From NCBI GenBank assembly GCA_027886175.1, contig JAJNNQ010000075.1:59102001-59166000 (forward strand): a DNA stretch of 64,000 nt. The letters are read 5' to 3'. The DNA comes from Phylloscopus collybita. Its lineage: Eukaryota > Chordata > Aves > Passeriformes > Phylloscopidae. Positions 51,936 through 61,503 of this stretch are shown in pieces; within the stretch, counting starts at the first letter, position 1, and each line of letters opens with the position of its first letter. The notes below the pieces were generated by a model that was not told the origin of the DNA, did no database searches, and saw only the letters and a list, made by a program, of their open reading frames with translations. The translations under genes and the position numbers were made by a program.

Positions 51936-52265
51936 TTGACAGAAGACCTAGCTATTAAGCTGTCTACAGAGTCTAGTATCAGTGAAATGTTTGACAGCCG
52001 CAGGGACAAATATGTATTAGCAACATTGCTTAATCCATGTTTCAAGGGCAGAATTGAAACCATGCCTTCACCCTATGCAGGAACAGATTGCTGGAAGGAT
52101 ACTGTCATAAATAACAGTGCTGGAGGCCATACCATTATGCACCTCCTCTTCTCCCTCATCCTTCCACTTAGCTCCCCTAGGCCAAGTATATCTCATAAAG
52201 CAGAAGATGCACAAGCTCCTGGAACACCACAGAGTGCAAAAGAAGTAATCACAGCATACCTATAG
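51936..52265 (+). pseudogene. hAT-transposase-like (ZBED/Charlie type) C-terminal fragment
   Basis: A 109-residue open frame. Residues 24-41 read DKYVLATLLNPCFKGRIE, closely resembling the C-terminal hAT block LATLLDPRFKGR found in hAT transposases and ZBED proteins. The family Asp and Arg are here Asn (33) and Cys (35), each explainable by one transition. After a serine/proline-rich linker, the last residues AKEVITAYL resemble the start of the following dimerisation segment (V.AYL.EP), where a TAG stop cuts the frame. The preceding 450 bp do not give a recognisable BED finger or catalytic domain, so the element is 5'-truncated or too decayed. It was most likely a DNA transposon copy. A domesticated exon is possible but unsupported: no splice sites are evident. 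Start codon at 51936 is simply the first ATG in the frame. Confidence 0.58.
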
Positions 52266-52440
52266 TTCCTGGGTCTTCCTTTATCAGCTCAGAGTGGGGC
52301 AGTACCTCCCAGGAAAAACTCAATTTGTCCGTATCATGGGAAGAATCTGTCCATTATGAAAGGTCTATAGGTGTCATGGGAGACCTTTTCATATGCTGGG
52401 AAGTGAGAAGTTGACTTTTGAAAAGATATGCTCTAGTTCA

Positions 52441-52540
52441 GACAGGAATTAATTCAGCAAAGCCTATGGCCTGTGTTAAACAGGAGGTCAGATTTGATGA
52501 TTGTAGTGGTCCCTTCTGGCTTTATAATCTATAAAGACTA
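52441..52540 (+). repeat. Ancient CR1/SINE 3'-end relic, turtle-archosaur type
   Basis: CCTATGGCCTGTGTTAAACA, GGAGGTCAG, TTTGATGATTGTAGTGG and TCCCTTCTGGCTTTATAATC follow a 3' end that I recognise from memory as widespread in turtle and crocodilian CR1 elements and the SINEs sharing it (GGAGGTCAGACTAGATGATC...TGGTCCCTTCTGG). The tail ATCTATAAAG is a decayed form of the ATCTATGA repeats. Whether it belongs to a CR1 or to a SINE with a CR1 tail cannot be told from 100 bp. Confidence 0.68.
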
Positions 52541-52545
52541 ACTAC

Positions 52546-53872
52546 TTTACGGGGTGGAGGAGGGAAAAAGACAAAGAAAGAAACCAGTACTGGTACTTTT
52601 AAACCTCCAAATTCCCCACTATGCAATATGTGCTCAGATTGCTTTTTCAGGTATGTGTCTGGTGCTGAGACAGATCAAAAAAGTGGGTGTAAACCACAGC
52701 ATGGAACACCTCTTTCTTAAGGGAGTAATTTGAAAAGCTTAGCAAGTTAAACTTGCAACATACAGGTGACTCTTTAAATTAGCCTAATGGAGGAAACTGC
52801 AGTGCAATCTATCAATCAAAATTCTTACAGAAGGTGAGGAGACATTTTACCAAGTGTGGTGCTTACATTCCTATTCCCTTTTTTCCTCACTTCTCATATA
52901 TTATATAAAAGATTTTCTCTACTATCTGCTTGAATAATTTGGCAGAAGATAAGAATTGTGCAAATCTCTGTTCTGTGAGAGCTTTTCTTGAAGCTTTGAT
53001 TCACCTGGGTTCATAAATCTCTGGGTTATGCTTGGAGGTTTAAGGACATGTGAGCTGCAAAACTGCAAACTGATCTCACGTTAATAGCGTGCAAAATTGC
53101 AAAATTACAAAGCCATAAATGGATTTACATTTGCAACTTAGGAACAATGGGCTGACTTTTCCATTTGTAACAAAAATCTATAGCCAGGCACATTTTACAG
53201 TATATCCACAGCACATGTGCCCACAGATACACATGCAGACAATTTACTTGCTGGAAATTTGTGAGTGAATCCAAAGAGTGAAAGCTCATAGCAAGTAAAC
53301 AATTTGTAGAGTATTCTTTCTCAAAGTATCCCTTATTATAGACCTCTGGATTATTTCACTTTTATTTTCTCCTGTAGTACTGAATCTTAAATCAAATAAA
53401 ACCCATACAATGTAAAACAAGAAATCAGTCAAACTACTGAGACTGTAAGCTCTGTGTTTGCACTAGAGTATTTAAACAGAAAATACAATCCCAGATTTCA
53501 GTGCACACATTTAAGTAAATTCAGCAGGCATGGTAAAATGAAATAACCTCTATTTTCACTGGACTGATTTCATAACACAGGAAGCTCCTTTCCAAAATAA
53601 ATCAGGAAAGAACAGTTGTCCCAATAATAAAGTATTATATTTACGTATTTTCACTAAAAGCAAACTAAGCAAACTGCAATACAAAAATGGTAAAGTTATC
53701 TTCATTTGAAAAGGAATATTTTTGTGAAGATAGTTACATTAGCCAAAAGGTTCTATTTTACTTTGATGAAACCAATTTGTCAGGGGACAGAGAGAAGAAG
53801 GTACTTGCTTCCCATTTTCCATTCAAATTTCACCTGTGAAACAAAAAGGGAGGGGTCTCTCTCACTTTTGAA
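52546..53872. other. No gene recognised
   Basis: AT-rich unique sequence; nothing supported. Confidence 0.6.
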
Positions 53873-53940
53873 AAATTTTTGGCATGTGAGAAGTCACCCA
53901 ATCATCAACTGGTGAGTGACTTCTCACACGCCAAAAATTT
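53873..53940. repeat. Near-perfect 25-bp inverted repeat (hairpin)
   Basis: The left arm (53873-53897) and right arm (53916-53940) are reverse complements over 25 bp with a single mismatch (CATG versus CACG in the centre), around an 18-nt loop. The arms run from AAATTTTTGGC to AAGTCAC and back. The size is in the range of a pre-miRNA or a foldback (MITE-like) remnant. No flanking TA or 8-bp target duplication is evident. A local inverted duplication during repair is the simplest origin. Confidence 0.9.
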
Positions 53941-55875
53941 CCATCAATATTTCACATTGCAGAAATGAATATGTGTTTCTCCAGCTATTATCATTATTGT
54001 AACTGTTCTCATCTGTGTGACAAAGAGGAAAGCTAGGGTTAAGGTTCATTGTCTTAAACTTTCTCCTGATGTTGGATCTCTACAAGTGTTATCAATATAC
54101 CTCAAATGTGTAACATTCAGGTTAGATGTAACTCTAAGAAACTGCTAAATGGCAACAGTTAATGATGCAAAGTTGAGGAAAGATGCATAGCCAGAGACAA
54201 ACTATTTTCAAAGAGAATTAGAAGCGTTAAGAATGTCAACAGCTTTGAAAATCCCACCATGAAGGACATCTATTCCCAAGAGGTACATGCAAGTTAGGCA
54301 CATAGAGCAAGACACATGATAATGCTACAGATTTTTTGGGTTATTGAGGCATGCAAAAAGTTCAGCTGAACTGTCCCCAGGCTCCTTCCCCTTCTAGCAT
54401 CCCATGAAGAAAGCTCTGACTATAAAGATAGGTAGATCCTCCTCTCCTGAGCAGGAGTGCCAAAACAGGTAATCTTTCCCTTTCGATACTGTAGTTTGGA
54501 GGTATGTAGTCTGTTATATTAAATCCATTACTTCCCTGATTCCCTGTGTCACACATTTCACGAGGATCCTATAACATCTGTCATGTGGGATTGCAAGGGT
54601 TTATGCTTCATGATGCTACCTGTAGGGGAAAAAGACAGTGTAGGTGGAGATGGGGCTGCCTGACCAGAAAGCAGCAAATCCTCTTGACCCAGCTCTCTGC
54701 AGAGGGGAAGAGGAAGAGTAAACACTTCTTGCCTGCAAGTATAGCCCCATTTCCCATCTGGAAAATTTCCCATTTCCCATCTGTTCCCATCTCCCAGCTG
54801 GAGAGCATCTCCCATGCTCTCAGCACTTTAATCTCAAAGATGCACGCACACAAACTCTCAACTACTAGGTCTCACAGAGCAGGTCAGGGTTACATTTTCT
54901 CTGCCACTCTCAAGACAAGTTAATAAAGAAAGAAACTTCTCTGTAGAGCTGCTGCAGCCAGATAGCTTTATGAAATGTACCAGGTAGCTTTATGAGTGTC
55001 CATCAGGAAAAACCTAGATACTTCAGGGCAAGGAGTGTGTGTCTGAAACCCATGTGACTTGGTAACTTTTCTGCCTCTGCGTTCTGGCTACAAAGCTGCT
55101 GCAGTTCTGGGTAAGTCAGTGAGGTTTCATCAGATAGCCGTGGGTACTGGAAGGTTGTTAAGAGCCAAGGTCTAGAGCCTTGGCTTCACTAGCAACACTG
55201 AGAATCCTAATGCAAAGGTAATGATCTTTCCTGTTCTTCTTGTACAAACTAAATTATTTATTCCTACTTGGAACAGACAAAGTAAACGCAGTATTTAAAA
55301 AATACTTTGTCTTCCTATATGAGACCTCTCAGTGGTTTTGGACCTGTGAAGCAACAGAGAGAAATATCAGCCAAAAATCTCCTCAAAGCAGGAAGCATTA
55401 GGAAGAAATCTCAGGAATGCCTAATCCCTCAGTATTTTAATTCAGAAAAGTTTGGCTGAATTAATCAAAAAAAAAACCCAACAAAAAAAACACCAAAAAC
55501 CCCTGGATGCTTATGTGGGTTGGAATCACTGACCTTTTTAAAAATTCAGTTTTCCCTCAGAAGCATTTGAAACTCTCTTTTTGCTGCTCATTTGAACTTA
55601 TGTAAAGTGAAACAAGCTTTATTTCCCCACTGCCACTGCAGGCATGCCTACAGCACACATAGGAGCAGGCTGGCATGGGTGATGGCAAAACTCTTGGCAA
55701 GGACTTCTTAGTCCTTCTTAGATCAGGCTGTGGGATCCCACCAGGATTTTCAAATACGTGCTCAGATTGCCAGTCCCTACTGAAGCCTGTACCAGTGTGC
55801 CTTCATGCCTCTTGCTAAAATTCAGCAAATTCCACAGTCCAAGTAACTCAGTAAATGTGGATCACCAGCAGTAAA

Positions 55876-55877
<2 letters not shown>
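53941..55877. other. No gene recognised; CCCATYT short tandem
   Basis: At about 54747-54800 a CCCATTT/CCCATCT unit recurs about five times with spacers. Open frames of 125 codons (plus, 54546-54923) and 81-85 codons (minus) cover it and are unlikely to be genes. AGCTTTATGA is duplicated near 54964 and 54986. Confidence 0.5.

Positions 55878-55913
<36 letters not shown>
55878..55913. repeat. Poly(T) tract, 36 T
   Basis: The longest homopolymer in the window. No recognisable SINE or retrogene on its right side (minus-strand reading). Its length is likely polymorphic or assembly-sensitive. Confidence 0.9.
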
Positions 55914-55916
<3 letters not shown>

Positions 55917-58900
55917 AGAGCCAGGGGGAACCGGGTCTTGGCAATCCATGCTCTATTATTGCTTGCCAACTTTGCTTTCCAAGGGTGGCAAAGTTCTGGC
56001 AAAAATAAATATATAAATAACTATCTGCAGCAATCAGCACAAGGAAAACAAACAGAGGAGAAAGCTTTGCCCAGCAGCAGGCTGAGAGGGGCTGATAATG
56101 AATGACTGATGATGATTACGTGTAATTTTTAACTTCCTGCAAAATGATAGATACTGGCCAAGTCAGCCCCACAGCACCACTGTCATAGAGCCAGGCTGGA
56201 AAGCCAGCTGAACAGCAGACCTCTGCTTCCACACTATGTGGAGCATCCAGCTTCAGAAGGTGAGCTGCCCTGGGCACCCACAGGGCACCTTGCACACAGC
56301 AGCTCCTGGGCCACCACCGTGGGCACCATGGCCCCTTGGCAGGAGCAGTCAAGGGAAAAGAATGGCAGGGGGATGCATTCAGAAAGGAAAGGAGAGGAGA
56401 AGAACCCACGTAACAAAAGCGCTTATGATTAATGAACTGGAGATGAGAGGAGAGTTTACGTATGCACTTGGAGAGGAGGAAAGGATGTTCACAAGCTTCC
56501 TCCATGACAAATGCAGGCAAGAAACAGGGTGGAAAGAGCTATTAATCAGTGGTACAAAGAGGGGTTTTTTTCCCCCAGGACAAGCCAGTCCAGGTAAACT
56601 GCTTCAAACTGCTACTTCCAGCTTGCCCTTTACAGAGGTCTGTTCGGCAGGCCCCACCACTCTCGGCAATGAGCCGGTGCCCTTTAAGTCCAGCACCTCT
56701 TTTATCTCCTCACACAAAGTGGAAAAGAGTACTAAAGACAGCAAATGAGTAAAATCCTTCATCTTCGCGTTTAAGCCACTGTTGTTATTCACAGCGCACC
56801 TTACAAGCATGGCCACCTGCCAGTCAAACAAATACCACTCTGCTGAGTCCCCTAAACAGCCATCTGATCCTTTTCTAACTGTTGTTTAGAGTTGTTTAGG
56901 GGTGCCCATGGAGTGATGATTAACAGCCCCAGGCGCTGTGCAAGCACTTGGAATATGCATTTCTTTCTAGTAGGGACATTTTTTTCTTTCATATTTTTAT
57001 TGGTTGTGTTTTATTAGTCACATTGCTCTTCAGCCTCCCTGCAGCATTGGCAGCAATGCCATTAGCTCGAGATGGAGGTGCGTGTCCTCCCTTCATGGCT
57101 GAGGTGAGGCACCACAATAAAGGCAATATCAATAAACACTACATTGCAGGAAATTAATAAGCAGTAGTGTAGAGTTGTCAGCCAATAGTGACTACAGAAT
57201 AGGTAACACGTTTAATATCAAGTCATTTCTTGTTTTGGTTGCTAAGAAAGTATTTAGGAGTCTCGATAGAATGCAGTAAAACTGACTGGAGAAGGCACAC
57301 AAATATTAAGGGAAGTCCACGAACATTAATTACTTAATAAGAGCTTGTAATTATCTGACAACTGGAGCACCTTGCTTGATCTGACATATGTAGTGTTACT
57401 CCCTTGCACCAGCTGCAAGAAACACTGTGGAAACATTGTGTGATAAAATATCCTGGTCTCTTAGCCCAGCACCTCAGAGCAGAGCAAAGCCTCTCAGCAT
57501 CCCAGCAGTTAGGTAAGCCTTTCCATACCATTTTACAAACAGACAAGGACAGGTAGGGACTCTTGGAATGTCTCAAACAATACACTGAGGTAAAAAAGAA
57601 AAGCATCATCATGCACCAAGACTCTTATACAGAAATAAGGATATCTGGTTTTCAATTCTTGGCTTTTTCTGTGGCATATTTTTTCCCTACTTAAAATAAG
57701 GATGACACTACATGTCATCATATGCACATAGGTCCCCCATGATGACGATGAACACGTCATCCACCTAAAAGACACTTCCATGTCACTACTATCAAGTTTA
57801 ATACTAAGCCATGAACATCACTGCCTATAGGAGTGCAATCTGAGGTGCAAATTCTTCAGCAGTGAGGACATGCTTTCTCTGCACACAGGTGCAGAACAGA
57901 ACACAGAAGGAGGGTGATTTTACCTGATATTTTTAGGTGCTGCTGCAATCGAGCCAACAAAGAGCATGAGCACACACAGAGAATTCTCCGGGTACAATGG
58001 CTGAGGCACACGAATGGAGAAGACTTTATACACCACCTGCAGATTGGCAAGGACAAATAAGAGATTCTCCTACAGCTAACTCCTTTTTCTTTTTTTTTTT
58101 TTTTTTTTCAATTTCCGGAACTTTCTGGAATGCTTTATGGTCTACTCCTTTCATTAACTTGTTTAAAAGCATGAGGGAAGAAATTATGTGAAGGAAAGAA
58201 CAGAAGATCAACGTATTTCCAAACATGCTATAAAAAATATTTAAATCACCTGATCCCTACCAGAACTTCACTGACTAAATTGTTAAAGGGGAGGGGGGGA
58301 ACCCTGTACAACATCCCATCCATATGGTAGTTCCAGTGCTCTGTGGTCAGCCTGTTTATTAATGAACATCTGTTTTCCTTACAAAACAGGATGGACTTTC
58401 TACTATAAATTCTCCTTTCATATATTTCTTGGAAAATGACATTAGGAGTTATTTGCTGTCACAGAGATAAGCCAAATTTATTTTTAATTTTGGAAACTGC
58501 ATATTAATTATAAAATTTCTGTCACTCACTAGATTATTGATGAATGCATCACTGAAACATACAGCTAGTTTTATATTGAAAAAATAAAAATATTACTTTC
58601 TCTTTGAAGACATTTGGCTCCAGTCCCTTTAGTTGTCCTTTCCTTTTAGCTTTCTGCATAACTGGATGAATGCTGCTGGTAAAGATGGTAATGGACATCA
58701 GACTTCATAGTACTATAAACATAGACTAACACTAGTTAGAGGTGCCTAAAAAATCACTATATTTCAGCCCATCACTGTTTGATCATGGATAGTTTTTGAA
58801 TAGATGAATGGCTTTATTGTAATTCAAGGTAAGTTTCTCCTTAGTTGTAACCATATCTTATAATTTACTGAATGTTATACATGGAATTACATAAACTATT

Positions 58901-59791
58901 GAGATGTGGTAACCTAAAAAGCAATTAAAATTTGAAGACAGACTAGAATTATAACTACATCATATGAGCCATATATAGGGCAATATTTTTATTACAAATG
59001 AGAAGGCAATGGAAGATTTCAGTCCTGTCTCACAATTTTGAAACACCACAGCAAAAGAAGTTGAAAGAGAATGTTTGGATGCAACCTCTTCAAAAATAAG
59101 GTTTAGATTTAAACCCAAAAAGAATTAATTTTCAAAAATGATATTTGCCTTCTAAGGATCTGGACACTCATATAGAACATTTTTTTCTTCTCAAGATGAT
59201 GTCTCTTTTAAAACTGTTGTGCTGAACAATAGTTACCTTACGATGCCTTTCCTCTTGTGCTCTGACATTACCTTAGGAAAGAAGCAAGCTAGGAGCTGGT
59301 ATATCTGCTTACGAAAAAAGTTTCAAAGACAAATACAAATGATTTTTGGTTGGTAGGGTTTTTTTAAAATGAGAAAGTTTCATGCCTTTGAAGTTATAAG
59401 AAATACATGCGTGTGCTTGGTGGGGGGGGGTGTGTACATGCACGTCTTGGTTTCTGTATACACCTGGTATTCAAAGCAATCACTTATCTGCAGTTCAATG
59501 GCTACTGCTATGACACATAACAGATCAAAACACTGTGAATGAGTGGCATGTTACTTGTCTCCTGCAAGCCACAGTACTGAGGGCACTGGAACTGTGCTAC
59601 GTAGAAACCATGGCTCCTTGCTAGCTTTAAATTATGTAGCACAGCTACCACAAAGTTAGCTTTTCAGCTCTAACGGTGGTAAGCATTTCAGCTAAAAAAG
59701 ATGAAAAATGGGCAAAAATACCTCAAACAATCAAACGCATCAGACAAACCCAGACAAAACACGTGATTAAGTGGTTACATTTTTTGTGTTG
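55914..59791. other. No gene confirmed; GC-richer block with long open frames
   Basis: 56116-56831 is richer in GC and holds the longest plus-strand frame in the window (56236-56748, 170 codons), with a 134-codon frame opposite (56116-56520). The peptides lack a recognisable domain, and overlapping frames on both strands argue for low stop density rather than coding. A poly(T) run is at 58090-58108 and a G8 run near 59422. Confidence 0.4.
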
Positions 59792-59967
59792 TCCATCCTG
59801 CAATCTGCTCTCTTTCAAACAAGATGCACTGGGTGTTTTGGGTTATATGTATATATAGATCCACACAAAATGTTGTACATCCATCCTGCAATCTGCTCTC
59901 TTTCAAACAAGATGCACTGGGTGTTTTGGGTTATATGTATATATAGATCCACACAAAATGTTGTACA
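59792..59967. repeat. Perfect 88-bp tandem duplication
   Basis: Two copies (59792-59879 and 59880-59967) appear identical by eye. Each begins TCCATCCTGCAATCTG and ends AAAATGTTGTACA, with a TATATGTATATATA core. The identity suggests a very recent duplication or an assembly duplication at the edge of the LTR-like element. Confidence 0.92.
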
Positions 59968-60302
59968 GCACTGACTGCCTCTGTTTCCTCACCTCTGGGT
60001 ACCTTGCCAGGCTAGCACTGAATCCTCAGAGGGGAAGCTGAGGCAAGGACGAAGACAAAAGACAAAAGGCACTCTTAGCCTCAGGAAGAGTCCCACAGTT
60101 TATTGCAGAACCTACACCTTGGAGTCCCGTAGAGAGTAAGAGACTGAGCACATGGCTCAGAGTGTTTTTGTGTCCTTTGGGAAAGGGGAGGGGGGAGGTG
60201 AGGGGTCAGCTGGCCAGTGGGGGCTGGCCCAGGGGGAGGTGGGGCACAGGTGGTGTCAGGTGAGGGGCGTGCAGGGATTTCTGGGAAAGGTAGTGCTCTA
60301 CA
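59962..60302 (-). mobile_element. Probable short solo LTR
   Basis: On the minus strand the 341-bp segment starts TGTAGAGCACT and ends AGTGCTGTACA, terminal inverted repeats with one mismatch and canonical TG...CA ends. At about 60098-60103 it carries AATAAA (minus strand) in the context GGTTCTGCAATAAACTGTG, placed as an LTR poly(A) signal should be, about 140 bp before the 3' end. The U3 side is C-rich on this strand. No retroviral genes adjoin. Flanks are inverted rather than direct repeats (AAATGT / ACATTT), so there is no target-site duplication. The family is not recognised; LTR size and layout suggest an ERVK-like group, as inference. Confidence 0.6.
60180..60206 (+). other. G-quadruplex-prone run inside the LTR
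   Basis: Four G runs (GGG, GGGG, GGGGGG, GGGG) separated by short spacers within 27 bp on the plus strand, which is the template-opposite strand of the minus-oriented LTR U3. This fits the usual G3+ loop 1-7 pattern. Confidence 0.6.
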
Positions 60303-60308
60303 ACATTT

Positions 60309-60343
<35 letters not shown>

Positions 60344-60360
60344 CCAAAACACCCAGTGCA
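60303..60360. repeat. (TA)15 array inside an inverted copy of the 88-bp unit
   Basis: ACATTTTGTG, then 15 TA units (60313-60342), then ACCAAAACACCCAGTGCA is the reverse complement of the second half of the 88-bp tandem unit (TGCACTGGGTGTTTTGG...CACAAAATGT), with the TA core expanded. Just beyond, AATATAACAAAAACTACTTAG (60361-60380) looks like a further diverged copy of the arm end. The arms thus flank the LTR-like element as inverted repeats of about 50-60 bp. Confidence 0.8.
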
Positions 60361-61349
60361 AATATAACAAAAACTACTTAGTGCAATGCAACAGCTTAGC
60401 TGTGGCTGTAGCGGGAGGGCCAGCACAGATGCTGAGCAAGCCCCAGACATCCTACAGCAGCAAACAAGCAACTTCCAGCTTCCCCTTGTGTTTGCCATCC
60501 CCTCCTGTCCACGCCTCTCACTTGAGAGGGTTGTACCATCCAACAGCAAGATGCTCGGCCATGGACAAGGGCTCTGCTTCGGAGCAAAGTTGTTGCTAGA
60601 ACAGTTTTGGCATCCAACGTGAACTTTTAAATAAGCACCTAGATACCTAAATGCCCCAATCTACACCCACATGGACTTCAGTGAGCAAAGTGAAGCCCAG
60701 AATTGTTTTTTTTTTCTATAGATGATGAGCAGAAAATAAGTTTTAAGTATCTGGCCTTATCTACTACTGAAACTGCAAGTATAAAACCACACAGAAAGAT
60801 CTTCCTTGAGGAAGGCTTGTAGCTGCATCATGAAGCATGACCCTGAAACTGCTCTCAGGTCTTTCCAAGTCTATTACAGATGACCCAAGTCATATCATTT
60901 TTCTGTGCCTCCCTGCCACCTTTGGACTACTCTGTTCAGGCAGTAAACAGGTTCCAGGAGGAATCATCTCTGGCTCTGTCTGTGTTGCTCTGAGTTCAGT
61001 GGAGCTCAGCTGAAGCAGTATTGTAACTATCTGTTTCCCTGCTGCAGCGGCAAATCTCTAATTATAAGCTTAATTGAATGGCTTCAAAAACAGGGCAGAG
61101 CATCATCTCCTATGCATATACATTTAATAAAAATGGGACTGTGAGACAGAGCTGTTACAGCTTACATCTTTCAGAGAAAAATTAAACACAATGGGATATT
61201 TCAGGATTTTCAGGGTCAGCTCATGACACCCTTGCACTGCTGTGTGTGGGAGACATGCATTTTAAGCCCCAAGGTTCTTTCAAAAATCCTAGTCTCAGTA
61301 GTTAACACTGTTTTATCACCAATCAAGCGATCCTTTCTAACCCTAGGGG
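60361..61349. other. No gene recognised; GC-richer 60390-60605
   Basis: The 60390-60605 block is GC-richer and ends TTGCTAGAACA, GTTT, TGGCATCCAACGTGAAC, which looks like a decayed LTR end plus a lysine-tRNA primer-binding site. At 61052-61072 CTCTAATTATAAGCTTAATTG pairs two homeodomain cores. Both are unproven. Confidence 0.35.
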
Positions 61350-61503
61350 AAGTCAGTGTGATCTGCTGGATAACAGAGTGGCCTGGAACAGTACGGATTT
61401 GCTTTCTAATGCCAGCTATGCTATTAGTTAACTGAGATGACCTTGAGCACATCATCTCACTCTGCAAAGCTTTAATTCCCCATATGAAAATGGAGACCCT
61501 GAC
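61350..61503 (+). repeat. MIR-type core-SINE, best-preserved copy
   Basis: Nearly the full MIR order is legible. CAGTGTGATCTGCTGGATAA, ACAGAG and CCTGGAA form the tRNA-related head and early core. AATGCCAGCTATGCTATTAG corresponds to CTGCCACTTACTAG. GATGACCTTGAGCACATCAT and CTCACTCTG correspond to GTGACCTTGGGCAAGTCACT and the CTCTCTG block. TTCCCCATATGAAAATGGAG is the 3' conserved part. It is much diverged but complete enough for a firm call. It is inactive and shared with other amniotes if orthologous. Confidence 0.8.

Noticed and set aside
60081..60347. 88-codon minus-strand frame with Ile-Tyr repeats
   Set aside because: Crosses the TA array and the LTR-like element.
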